Below are positions 1 through 6,993 of a stretch of 11,047 nt of DNA, piece by piece. Each line of letters starts with the position of its first letter. Within the stretch, counting starts at the first letter, position 1. The position numbers and the translations under genes were made by a program. The stretch covers positions 1 to 11,047 of the forward strand of contig PXAQ01000160.1 of NCBI GenBank assembly GCA_003567095.1. The letters run 5' to 3'. Source of the stretch: Phycisphaerae bacterium (GTDB lineage: Bacteria; Planctomycetota; Phycisphaerae; Sedimentisphaerales; Anaerohalosphaeraceae). Below the pieces are notes generated by a model. That model saw nothing but the letters and a program-made list of their open reading frames with translations, searched no databases and was not told the DNA's origin.

Positions 1-383
1 AAGGCCGTCTCGACCGGCACGCCCAGCATCTTGGAGACATTGTCCACCAGCGTGGTATTGAGCGGATTGGCCGTCAGCACCAGCAGCCGGCCGTTGTCGG
101 CCTCCGGCCGGTAGCCGATCAGGTAATGATGCTGCGCATAGGGCGCCGGCACCGCGTCGATAAACTCGCGTGGCACGCAGTTGGCGTCGATCTCCTCGAC
201 ATACTCCAGCGCCAGCGCCTCGGCAAACAACCGCAGCACCACGTCCTCGGTAAAGTTCGGCGCTGTCAGCAGCACCTGGTCAACACGCCGGGCGTCGTCG
301 GTGTGCTGGTCGAAAAATTCGCGCAGCATCCCGGCATTGACCACTCCGCTGCGATCCGCTGCCTGTATCAATAATTCTTTCAT
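1..383 (-). CDS. gspE: GspE-like type II secretion assembly ATPase, N-terminal fragment (runs off left edge)
   Basis: This is the first 127 residues of a protein that continues past position 1, so the catalytic ATPase domain (Walker A, Asp and His boxes) is not visible. The visible part resembles the N-terminal MshEN/T2SSE_N domain of GspE/PilB ATPases. It has a helical segment (PNFTEDVVLRLFAEALALEY, residues 42-61) where the family has its 'later stage/earlier stage' helix. It continues through an 'x-VPREFIDAVPAPYAQHHYLIGY' type segment (70-91) and a strand-turn 'GRLLVLTANPLNTTLVDNV' (98-116) equivalent to the family's 'L-vAmadPld--a-ddl'. In GspE this domain docks on GspL at the inner membrane. 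The ATG at 381-383 gives MKELLIQAAD. Only 8 bases separate it from the hairpin element at 393-410, and no Shine-Dalgarno site is visible. PilB is the alternative, but the GspC- and GspD-like genes just upstream favour GspE. Confidence 0.82.
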   Translation of the reverse strand, partial: MKELLIQAADRSGVVNAGMLREFFDQHTDDARRVDQVLLTAPNFTEDVVLRLFAEALALEYVEEIDANCVPREFIDAVPAPYAQHHYLIGYRPEADNGRLLVLTANPLNTTLVDNVSKMLGVPVETA

Positions 384-392
384 AATTCGTAG

Positions 393-506
393 GATGGGCT
401 TTAGCCCATCAAAAACCCAGTTTCCAGCCCCGAAAGGGGCGTCACATCACTTAGCCGTGGGCATGAGCCCACGGGACAAATATTCCCAATTCCCAAAGCC
501 CCTTTG
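393..506. repeat. Cluster of four perfect hairpins, REP-like intergenic element
   Basis: Four inverted repeats lie in a row in the 149-bp gap between the secretin stop and the ATPase start. They are 393-410 (8-bp stem GATGGGCT/AGCCCATC, 2-nt loop), 427-440 (5-bp stem GCCCC/GGGGC with a GAAA tetraloop), 455-474 (8-bp stem CCGTGGGC/GCCCACGG, 4-nt loop) and 494-506 (5-bp stem CAAAG/CTTTG, 3-nt loop). All stems are perfect. The arrangement matches my recollection of dispersed palindromic intergenic elements in planctomycete and related genomes, but only one copy lies here, so the repeat status is inferred. No T-tract follows any stem on the minus strand, so this does not look like a standard intrinsic terminator. 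It could act as an mRNA stability or attenuation element between gspD and gspE. Confidence 0.7.
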
Positions 507-532
507 TCATTCCACGGTCCTCTGAGAATTGT

Positions 533-3500
533 CTATCGTCTTTCCATTCCGTCATCCAGTACGCGTTCAGGCTGCATCGGCCGATCTTTAATTCCCGGCC
601 AGCTTTGCATATTTTGAAATCGTCTCTCAAGCTCTTCGAACTGCCGGCGGTTATGCTCAGATACACGACGCATATCTTCCAGCCCTTCGACCTGATCGGC
701 CGGACGTAGAATTTCAGCTTTGACAAAAATATACATACGGCTTTGATCATCAACATTATTGATAGAACGGAACAACCCGCCCAAGAGCGGCAAATCCCCC
801 AAGAGAGGAACTTTAGAATGCACTTTGGTCTGACTTAGCCGCTCAAGTCCACCTAGAATAATTGTTGCGCCATCAGGAACAGTTGCTGTGGTAAAGATAT
901 CAGTCGCTAAGCGATCGGGGGGTCCGGGCACTTTTCTCGTCAAAGTCCTCAGGCCACCTTGACCATCGGAGACTACCTCGTCGATTTCAACTGTTACGTC
1001 ATCACCAAAATCGGTTCGATTCATAGCTATCTCAAGCCGTAACATATTGCCCTTGCTTATATGTGGACGAATTGCCAAATTTACACCTTGAACGTAATCC
1101 TGAAACACAACATCTGAGGTTGTTGTCGGTCCAGTTGTTGCTGTAGGTGGAACGACATTGGTCCTCACCTGTGCGATGGATTTTGTTGTTTCAGTGCTAA
1201 TTTCACCTTCCTGGTTATCATTAACCAGGAGTTTAGGCTTGGCCATAACCCGGCCATATCCTCGATCCTCGACAATATTTAACAACGCTTGAACTTTGTC
1301 GCTGCTAAAGAAAATGTCGCCGGATCCACCTCTTGACCTTGCTTCCAAGAGATTTCTTGATGTGAAATCATAACCTTCCCCAACAGTCCACCCAGTTTGC
1401 ATCGTGCCACCAAATGTTTTTGCAATCATGTCAAGTTGAAACTGGAATGCATCGTCTTTTGTAATTTCCACCAGCGTGACATCTAAAAGAACTTGCGGGC
1501 GGTATTCGTCCAGTTCGCGGATCAACTCGCCGACCCATTGCTGGTTGCGCTGGTTGGCATAGACGATCAATGAGTATGTTTTCGGGTCGGGCACGATACG
1601 GATGCGCTGTTCTTCGCCGCTGGGCAGGCGGGCCATGCCGGTCTGGCGGGTCTGAATGCGGGCATCCGGTTCGGTGCGTGCGCCGTCGGCGGCTTCGTCA
1701 ATGGTTTCCTGAATCAGCCGGTTCAGAATATCAGCCAGCTCTTCGGGATCCTGATTTTCCAGGGCATAGACCATATACGGCGCCCGCATCCGATCCAACT
1801 GGCGGTCGGCATGGGCGATGACCATCCCGATGGATGCGTGCTGGCGGGGCGTGGCATAGACCAGCAGCGAATTGGTCGCCGGCAGCACGGCGATCTGCGG
1901 CTCGGCGGCGGTGATTTCCCGATCACCGTCACCGCCCAGCCCCGGCAGTGTCGTCGGCATCGGCGACCGCGGATCGTCTCCGCTGCGCCCCTGCTGCTCG
2001 GTACGGCCACTCTGGCGGCCGTCTGTGGTGCGTGTGCCGGTGGCCGCCTGCGTACGCTGGGGTGAAATAATCCCCAAGTCCGCCAGCGTCTCCAGCACCG
2101 TCTGTGTGTCAATGTACTGGATCTCATATTCCTGAATCGTCCGCTGGTCCTGCTGCAGAACGTCCACATGCGTGATCACCAGTTCAATGGCCTTGTGCTG
2201 TTCTTCGGTGGCGTTGACCAGCAGCGAATTGGTCGCCGCCCGCAGGGAAATACTCGGGTCGCGCGACCCGGCTGTACCGGTCTGGCGCTGCTGGGGCTGA
2301 GGCCTGGACTCCTGGTCCTGTTCCCGTTGCGGTTGCGGTTGGCCCCGCCGTGTCGGCTGCTGCGTGGTGACGGCAACTTGGGCGACACCCAGCTCATTAA
2401 GCACATTGACGACCTCGACGGCCTCGACATTCTTAATCACATATTCCTGGATAAAACGCAGGTCGTAGCCGGGCACATCCAAGCTGTCGATCAACTGATT
2501 GACAATCTCCAACTCGCTCGGGTAGCCAATCATCAGCACCCGGTTGGTCCGTCCGTCCGCTTCGAGGTAGATGCCCTCCCCGGCCGCCTCATCGCGCTGC
2601 CGCTCCGGTTGTTCACCCCGCTGCTGTTCGGCCCGCCGCCGGGCAATTTCCCGGGCCCGCTCGGCCGCCGACATCGGCACCGGCCGCCCGGTTTCCGGGT
2701 CGACGCGTCGCTGCGGGGCCGCGGCGGCCGGCTGGCCGGCAACGGTAATCGTAACCCCGCGAATCTCCGAGGCCAGCGACTCGACCTTGGGCACCAACTC
2801 CATTGCTTCCATAAACTTGATTTGCCGATACTGAAAATCCTTGGGCGCACCGGCCACGTCAATCATCGCGATGACCTCGCGAACACGCTCCATTCGAAAG
2901 GCATAATCAGTCACCACCAGCGTCCCGGTTTCGGCGATCGTGATGATTTCGCTGCCCAGCCGCATCTGGCCGAGCATATTCTTGGCCGATTCGGCCCCGA
3001 TATGCTGTAATTCAAAGACGCTGCTGACCACCACATCGCCGGGCAGAATCGGATCATCGGGCAGCCGCAGGATCGGATCCAGCGTCGCGGCCTGGTCCTG
3101 CCGGACAATCGTCACCAGCCGGTCGCGCCGGGTCATCACGAACCCGCGAAACCGCAGTACCGACTCAAGCAGCGAGTACAAATCTTTCATCCGAATCTGA
3201 CCGTCGTGGATTTTGAGCATTACTTTCTGATTGCGCAGGATCGCCGGGTCATACATATAGTTGAGCCCAAGCTGCTTGCCCACCAGCTCCACCAGCGCCT
3301 CGACCTCCACCTCTTCGGGCAGGGTAATGGTCAGTTCCAGCTCCTCCTCGGCCAGATGTGCCGGCAGCATCGGTTCGGTGACGATGCGCCTGCCGTCGGC
3401 ATCCGGCCGGAAAGGCGGCTGCGGTGTCGGTTCGTCCGTCTGTTCGACCTCTTCGGTCACAGTCGGCGCTTCATCCTGCTCAGCCTCGGCCAGGACGTCC

Positions 3501-4420
3501 TGTTCCCGGCGCGCGAGCATCTGCAGTGCCTCCAGAAGCGCCCTGTCACCATCCGGCTCCGGCTGGTCCGTCGCTGTCCGTTCAGGCTCATCGTCATCCG
3601 CTTCAAGCGACTCATCATCGGCCCTGGTCGCGTCCGCGGCCGGCTCGTGGTGGACGTGTGGCTGCTGCTCGGCGGGAGTGTCTATGTCTTGCTCAACGTC
3701 AACCAGCTGGGGATCTTCGATGTCCTCGGTTAGTTGTTCGTCGTTGCCAGCCGGCGGCTCGGCCGGGGCCGGTTCATCCTCAAAAAGTTGTTTGGCGATC
3801 TCTTCCAGGGACGGACGTGCTTGCTCGTCCGGCTCTTGTTCGTCCACGGGCGGCGGCGAGTGTTCCGCTTTCCACGCCTCAATCTCATCGTCGAGCTGTT
3901 CTAAGATGTCCGCCGAGGCGACCGCGATCAGTGTGTTGCCCACGGTGTCCACAATCGCCGGATTCGGCGCGTTGGAAGGCGGCCCGCTGAGCAGCGACCC
4001 GAGCGTCAGCGACCGCAGACGCACCGCCAGCTCCTCACGATCCGGCGCCGGGATCGCATCGCTGGCCACCATCAGCGGCCGAAATTCAACCGGGAACTGG
4101 AGATCAGCACGATCGGCCAGTGTCACCACGGAGGTGGCTTTCAGTAAGTCCCCCGCCCGGTCGCTGGTGACGATAATTACCTCTGACGAGAGCGCATTGT
4201 ATTCGGTACCGATATCCAGCCGCTCCAGCAGCATCTGCATGGCGTCACTGTCAATGTGGCGCAGCCGAAATGAGCGGCTGCGAAGCGGGGCCCGACTTTC
4301 CGCATAGGCCAAAAGCCCCGCCGCGGCCAAGGCACAGACCCCCAGCCAGATGACGGCACAGCGTTTCCATCTCAATGGTTTTGTCGGGGATGCTGCCGAC
4401 CGTATAGACATTTTCTTCAT
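533..4420 (-). CDS. gspD: GspD-like type II secretion secretin, giant multi-N-domain form
   Basis: Outer-membrane secretin, 1295 residues from this start, about twice the usual 650-700 for GspD. Order: Lys/Arg-rich leader and hydrophobic signal segment (about 21-40); two degenerate N-type modules (49-184); Asp/Glu/Pro-rich linker (about 187-354); N0-like domain (360-440); N1-like (465-522); three larger N repeats (529-650, 655-755, 760-874) and a fourth (880-972); secretin pore domain (about 973-1240); charged C-terminal tail. The pore domain has the family hallmarks 'VPDGATIILGGL' and 'VPLLGDLPLLGGLFR'. N repeats show TNSLLV-type strands. Start choice: ATG 4418-4420 has AGGTG four bases upstream and leads directly into MKKMSIRS and the signal segment. 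An in-frame ATG at 4474 would add 18 Asn-rich residues abutting the gspC stop (TAAATG) without a clear ribosome site. G+C drops from about 62% to about 46% near 1490, close to the start of the pore domain. Confidence 0.93.
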   Translation of the reverse strand: MKKMSIRSAASPTKPLRWKRCAVIWLGVCALAAAGLLAYAESRAPLRSRSFRLRHIDSDAMQMLLERLDIGTEYNALSSEVIIVTSDRAGDLLKATSVVTLADRADLQFPVEFRPLMVASDAIPAPDREELAVRLRSLTLGSLLSGPPSNAPNPAIVDTVGNTLIAVASADILEQLDDEIEAWKAEHSPPPVDEQEPDEQARPSLEEIAKQLFEDEPAPAEPPAGNDEQLTEDIEDPQLVDVEQDIDTPAEQQPHVHHEPAADATRADDESLEADDDEPERTATDQPEPDGDRALLEALQMLARREQDVLAEAEQDEAPTVTEEVEQTDEPTPQPPFRPDADGRRIVTEPMLPAHLAEEELELTITLPEEVEVEALVELVGKQLGLNYMYDPAILRNQKVMLKIHDGQIRMKDLYSLLESVLRFRGFVMTRRDRLVTIVRQDQAATLDPILRLPDDPILPGDVVVSSVFELQHIGAESAKNMLGQMRLGSEIITIAETGTLVVTDYAFRMERVREVIAMIDVAGAPKDFQYRQIKFMEAMELVPKVESLASEIRGVTITVAGQPAAAAPQRRVDPETGRPVPMSAAERAREIARRRAEQQRGEQPERQRDEAAGEGIYLEADGRTNRVLMIGYPSELEIVNQLIDSLDVPGYDLRFIQEYVIKNVEAVEVVNVLNELGVAQVAVTTQQPTRRGQPQPQREQDQESRPQPQQRQTGTAGSRDPSISLRAATNSLLVNATEEQHKAIELVITHVDVLQQDQRTIQEYEIQYIDTQTVLETLADLGIISPQRTQAATGTRTTDGRQSGRTEQQGRSGDDPRSPMPTTLPGLGGDGDREITAAEPQIAVLPATNSLLVYATPRQHASIGMVIAHADRQLDRMRAPYMVYALENQDPEELADILNRLIQETIDEAADGARTEPDARIQTRQTGMARLPSGEEQRIRIVPDPKTYSLIVYANQRNQQWVGELIRELDEYRPQVLLDVTLVEITKDDAFQFQLDMIAKTFGGTMQTGWTVGEGYDFTSRNLLEARSRGGSGDIFFSSDKVQALLNIVEDRGYGRVMAKPKLLVNDNQEGEISTETTKSIAQVRTNVVPPTATTGPTTTSDVVFQDYVQGVNLAIRPHISKGNMLRLEIAMNRTDFGDDVTVEIDEVVSDGQGGLRTLTRKVPGPPDRLATDIFTTATVPDGATIILGGLERLSQTKVHSKVPLLGDLPLLGGLFRSINNVDDQSRMYIFVKAEILRPADQVEGLEDMRRVSEHNRRQFEELERRFQNMQSWPGIKDRPMQPERVLDDGMERR
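1859..1881. repeat. Direct repeat copy A (23 bp exact) inside secretin gene
   Basis: An exact 23-base match to 2216-2238, offset 357 bp (119 codons, in frame). On the coding strand it encodes the ATNSLLV strand of the second of two closely related N-type domains of the secretin. It is read as a trace of internal domain duplication rather than a mobile-element end. Confidence 0.85.
2216..2238. repeat. Direct repeat copy B (23 bp exact) inside secretin gene
   Basis: Partner of 1859-1881. It encodes the same ATNSLLV strand in the preceding N-type domain. Around both copies the protein also shares IQEY-I---(D/E) at the domain start and a QH--I--VI-H-D helix at its end. The similarity therefore covers the whole domain, while the loops between the halves differ in length and sequence. 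Confidence 0.85.
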
Positions 4421-4424
4421 GTGA

Positions 4425-4429
4425 CACCT
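4425..4429 (-). promoter_or_regulatory. Ribosome binding site deciding the secretin start
   Basis: The minus strand reads AGGTG, then four bases, then ATG at 4420-4418. It pairs with the 3' part of the anti-Shine-Dalgarno sequence. The upstream in-frame ATG at 4474 lacks such a site, so the shorter 1295-residue product is preferred. Confidence is moderate because Shine-Dalgarno use in this window is generally weak. Confidence 0.5.
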
Positions 4430-4474
4430 GTTATTGTTGTTTGCGTGTTTATCAGTGGGCATTGCGTTATCCAT

Positions 4475-5533
4475 TTACTGATCGTTTTCAGAAGCGGCCT
4501 GTCCGTCGCCGTCATCCGGTTCCTGTTCGTGCTCGTCCTGCGACGCATCGTCCGATTCACCGGCCGCGCGGCGACCGCTTTCGAGCATTTCCTGCTCCTT
4601 CTGCAAAAGCTCCAAAAGCTGGCCCCAGGCCTCCTGCTCTTTTTGCCGCTGCTCGTCGTCAAGATGCGGATCCTCACGCGTCCGGATATCTTCAATGCTG
4701 GCGATGCTCTGGGCGAGCGACTCTTTTTGCTCTTCGGGCGACGGCTGGCGCACCGGCGGAGGCGTCCGCCGGACACGGGCCTGCGCGTCAACTGGTGGGC
4801 GGCTGCGTGTCACCGTCCGTGGCGCAGCAGCGGCGGCCCTCTGCTCGGTCTGGCCGGGTTCGGCCTCGGGCCGCCGACCCTCGGCGGCGGGCACATCCTC
4901 GGCCTCGGCCACGACACTGCTGGGCCCGGCCGGTTCACTCGGCTCGGCGTCGGCCCTGAGCAGCGAGCGGACCCGCGGCTCAGGCGACGGGACAAAAATC
5001 TCGGAGTGCTTGTTGCCGTCCTGATAGAGGACCACACTGCCGTTGTTGATCTGGCGCACCTCCAAGTGCTCAATACGTTCGCCTGTGCCGTACCATTTGG
5101 CCTCATCAAGCGCCGGCTTGATCAGGGCAAACGAACGCTGGGGATTGTGTTCGGATTGAGCCGTCGCAAGCAGTTCAAAGCGGACGGTCACCGGGCGCGG
5201 GGGTCGGACCGGTTGCGGTTCGGGTTCCGGCTCCGGGCGCGGCTGCGGGCGTTGGCGCTGGGTCGGCTGACGCGGCGGCGGATCCGGACGCGGCGGCGGA
5301 GGTGGGTCAATCCGCAGGGCAAACTGCTTGGCCTGATTGACCAGCGGGGAAATCAGATCCTTTTCTTCGGTTTCTGTGCCAACCTGATCTTTCAATCGCT
5401 GTACCACACCTTCACGGGCCAGAAACTCCTCAATCTCTTCGCTGCCCCTGCCCCCCCACATCACCAACAAAACAACACCGCAGACCGCCAACGCAGCCAG
5501 TAAAAAACTCGTTATCCGCAGCGTTTTAATCAT
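4475..5533 (-). CDS. gspC: GspC-like inner-membrane protein of the type II secretion system, no PDZ domain seen
   Basis: 352 residues. A short basic cytoplasmic N-terminus (MIKTLRITS) and one membrane helix (about 8-26) are followed by a Pro/Arg-rich linker (76-114, with runs of Pro and Glu-Pro repeats). A compact domain at 116-181 then resembles the GspC homology region that docks on the secretin N0 domain: 'FELLATAQSEHNPQRSFALI', a turn with GTGERI, then strands 'LEVRQINNGSVVLYQDG' ending HSEIFVP. The remainder is a disordered Ala/Pro/Glu stretch (190-263), a probable coiled coil (about 264-320, with LAQSIASIEDI and WGQLLELLQKEQEML) and an acidic tail (325-352). Typical GspC ends in a PDZ domain or, in some lineages, a coiled coil; no PDZ is visible here. 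Its stop codon is 54 bp from the preferred secretin start, which gives the canonical C-D order. The weak GGGA upstream is the only ribosome-site candidate. Identification rests on the homology-region pattern plus position, with no alignment run. Confidence 0.75.
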   Translation of the reverse strand: MIKTLRITSFLLAALAVCGVVLLVMWGGRGSEEIEEFLAREGVVQRLKDQVGTETEEKDLISPLVNQAKQFALRIDPPPPPRPDPPPRQPTQRQRPQPRPEPEPEPQPVRPPRPVTVRFELLATAQSEHNPQRSFALIKPALDEAKWYGTGERIEHLEVRQINNGSVVLYQDGNKHSEIFVPSPEPRVRSLLRADAEPSEPAGPSSVVAEAEDVPAAEGRRPEAEPGQTEQRAAAAAPRTVTRSRPPVDAQARVRRTPPPVRQPSPEEQKESLAQSIASIEDIRTREDPHLDDEQRQKEQEAWGQLLELLQKEQEMLESGRRAAGESDDASQDEHEQEPDDGDGQAASENDQ

Positions 5534-5637
5534 AGAAATCCCAACATCGGTTCACTAATAGCGTTCGCACACAATGTGCCCGGCGTCTTGCAAAGATTTA
5601 GACACGTCGCCGTTGGTTTTGTTCCGCCAGCGAGCAC

Positions 5638-5669
5638 AATTAGCCAAAAAAGATTAACTCCGGCTAATT
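5638..5669. other. 8-bp inverted repeat spanning the lipoprotein stop codon
   Basis: AATTAGCC at 5638-5645 pairs perfectly with GGCTAATT at 5662-5669 across a 16-nt loop. On the minus strand the first arm contains the TAG stop of the DUF1573 gene. A run of six T lies in the loop rather than after the stem, so it does not fit a standard intrinsic terminator. The remaining gap to the GspC-like start (5534-5637) shows a minor 5-bp hairpin at 5567-5579 and no convincing promoter. Confidence 0.35.
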
Positions 5670-6785
5670 CAATCTGTACCAGCCGCTACAGCGGATCGAC
5701 AATTCGTGCCCGCTGGTCAGCGTGATCGTCAGCTCGTCTGAAATATATCGGCGATTTGCGGTCGGAGCATCGGCAGGAGGTGTGATTTTTACCATAATTT
5801 GCAGATGATTTCCATCTTGCCTCTGACTGTCGATAGACATCATCTCGTTTGTGGAGGTATACGATTGAATCTCGACTTTTTGGTCATAGTTACTACGAAT
5901 CCAGACATCGCGAATGACCTCTTGTCCCGGCACGATATTTTGCAGAATCAGCCGGGGATGGGAGATTTCAAACAGCGGCTTAGCATTAAAACGCACGCTA
6001 AGAACACCGGACTTGGGATGGTCGGTGTGTATTTGGATCTGCCCGATATTTGTATTTTCCAGCCTGGCCATGTCCACTTCAGGTTCCAGTACGAATTCAG
6101 TCCCCTTTTCATCGCGGTCAAAGCCAAAAGAGACGGTATTATCGGTCGATGTTGCGCGGGTAATCGAAAACTCTTGCCCGTCGGTACTTTTAACGGTCAA
6201 AGCCGGCATCCCCGCATTTTCCTGATCCAGTAACAGGGAAACCTCACGCGGGCTGACCTCCACATTAACCTCCACGACGGCCTTAACAGTTAATTCAAAT
6301 CGCGGTGTTTCCGGATCATTGGAATACACATAAATAGGATACTCATCCACCGCCGCTCCTGCCGGGGATGTGTATCTGACCTCAACGACCCCCGACTCGC
6401 CCGGTTCATAATCGCGTTTGGGCAGCTCCGGCACCGAACAGCCGCACGGCGCGTGAAACCGCTCAATATGCAGGACCTCGTCGCCGGTATTGGTAAACGG
6501 AAATCGTCCCACATTGACCGACCGCGGCCCGACATTGCCATAATCGTGCAGCGTTTTCTCAAAAGAGATGCGCGGCCCGGAGGGAGTTTCGTCCTGAGTA
6601 GCTGGGTTTTCTTTATCGGCCCTTTGGACCGTCGGTGCCGGTCCTGTCGCCACCGGCTCGGCCGTAACAGCCGATTCGGTTGCTTGGGGGATTTTAGGTT
6701 CCGATACAACCTCTTTTTCCGGGCCGCAACCGCCCACGCCTACCAACACCACAAGCCCCAGAACAGAAATAAACACAGCTTTCAT
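5664..6785 (-). CDS. DUF1573 domain lipoprotein
   Basis: 373 residues from ATG 6785. The N-terminus is a lipoprotein signal: a hydrophobic segment ending VGVGGC, with the lipidated Cys at residue 20. A Thr/Pro/Glu-rich spacer (about 21-70) follows. Residues about 72-170 match the DUF1573 pattern, an immunoglobulin-like beta domain: 'FEKTLHDYGNV', 'FPFTNTGDEVLHIERF', the conserved CGC at 114-116, and 'YPIYVYSNDPETPRFELTV'. The rest (171-373) is beta-rich and looks like further Ig-like domains of the same general kind ('IGQIQIHTDHPKSGVLSV', 'YISDELTITLTSGHELSI'). The domain's biochemical role is not established; a surface or periplasmic binding or scaffold role is inference. It lies 130 bp upstream of the GspC-like gene on the same strand, so it may head the operon. 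G+C of the C-terminal half is about 48%, lower than its N-terminal part (about 56%). An in-frame TTG at 6800 is rejected because GGAG sits 7 bases before the ATG. Confidence 0.88.
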   Translation of the reverse strand: MKAVFISVLGLVVLVGVGGCGPEKEVVSEPKIPQATESAVTAEPVATGPAPTVQRADKENPATQDETPSGPRISFEKTLHDYGNVGPRSVNVGRFPFTNTGDEVLHIERFHAPCGCSVPELPKRDYEPGESGVVEVRYTSPAGAAVDEYPIYVYSNDPETPRFELTVKAVVEVNVEVSPREVSLLLDQENAGMPALTVKSTDGQEFSITRATSTDNTVSFGFDRDEKGTEFVLEPEVDMARLENTNIGQIQIHTDHPKSGVLSVRFNAKPLFEISHPRLILQNIVPGQEVIRDVWIRSNYDQKVEIQSYTSTNEMMSIDSQRQDGNHLQIMVKITPPADAPTANRRYISDELTITLTSGHELSIRCSGWYRLN

Positions 6786-6792
6786 AGAAAAT

Positions 6793-6796
6793 CTCC
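6793..6796 (-). promoter_or_regulatory. Ribosome binding site of the DUF1573 lipoprotein gene
   Basis: GGAG (within CGGAGA) on the minus strand lies seven bases before the ATG at 6785. It fixes that ATG as the start and places the alternative TTG codon at 6800 upstream of the ribosome site. Confidence 0.75.
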
Positions 6797-6907
6797 GCAA
6801 AAATAAAAAAACAACAATCTTTCACCTCGGATACGACGATAAATCCAATTAAGTTTACAAAAAACAAGCCTGTCGGCAAGAGTATTTCGGTCGATTCCGG
6901 ATATGCC

Positions 6908-6936
6908 TTTACAGAAAGACAATCCTCTGCTATAAA
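6908..6936 (+). promoter_or_regulatory. Sigma-70-type promoter of the glycan operon
   Basis: TTTACA (6908-6913) and TATAAA (6931-6936) are separated by exactly 17 bases. Each hexamer differs from the consensus at one position. Transcription would start near 6943, giving a leader of about 57 nt before the ATG at 7000. It is the best promoter match I found in the window. Confidence 0.7.
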
Positions 6937-6988
6937 CAACCTAAGCGTTGAAAAGACATTGCACAAGCCTCTGGCACGCACGCAATTC

Positions 6989-6993
6989 AGGAG
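6989..6993 (+). promoter_or_regulatory. Ribosome binding site of the GT2 glycosyltransferase gene
   Basis: AGGAG followed by a six-base spacer and ATG at 7000. It is the strongest Shine-Dalgarno site in the window and fixes the start of the first gene of the plus-strand operon. Confidence 0.8.

Noticed and set aside
1859..2238. 23-bp direct repeats as attachment sites or insertion-sequence target duplication
   Set aside because: They lie in frame within homologous protein domains, and the DNA between them codes for a continuous conserved domain with no mobile gene.
3261..4307. Long open plus-strand frame opposite the secretin (Ser-rich product), and similar ones at 2168-3010 and 4421-5503
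   Set aside because: They are antisense to clearly conserved secretin and GspC-like coding sequence, have biased low-complexity products, and show no recognisable domain or ribosome site. They are explained by codon structure of GC-rich genes.
5638..5669. Inverted repeat as an intrinsic terminator after the lipoprotein gene
   Set aside because: The T-run is inside the loop, not after the stem, and the loop is long for its 8-bp stem. Kept only as an uncertain inverted repeat.
6783..6800. TTG at 6800 as the start of the DUF1573 lipoprotein
   Set aside because: The GGAG ribosome site lies between this TTG and the ATG at 6785, so translation should begin at the ATG.
6864..6970. 8-base direct repeat ACAAGCCT at 6864 and 6963 as regulator binding sites
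   Set aside because: Too short and without dyad symmetry or a position typical of operators; likely chance.
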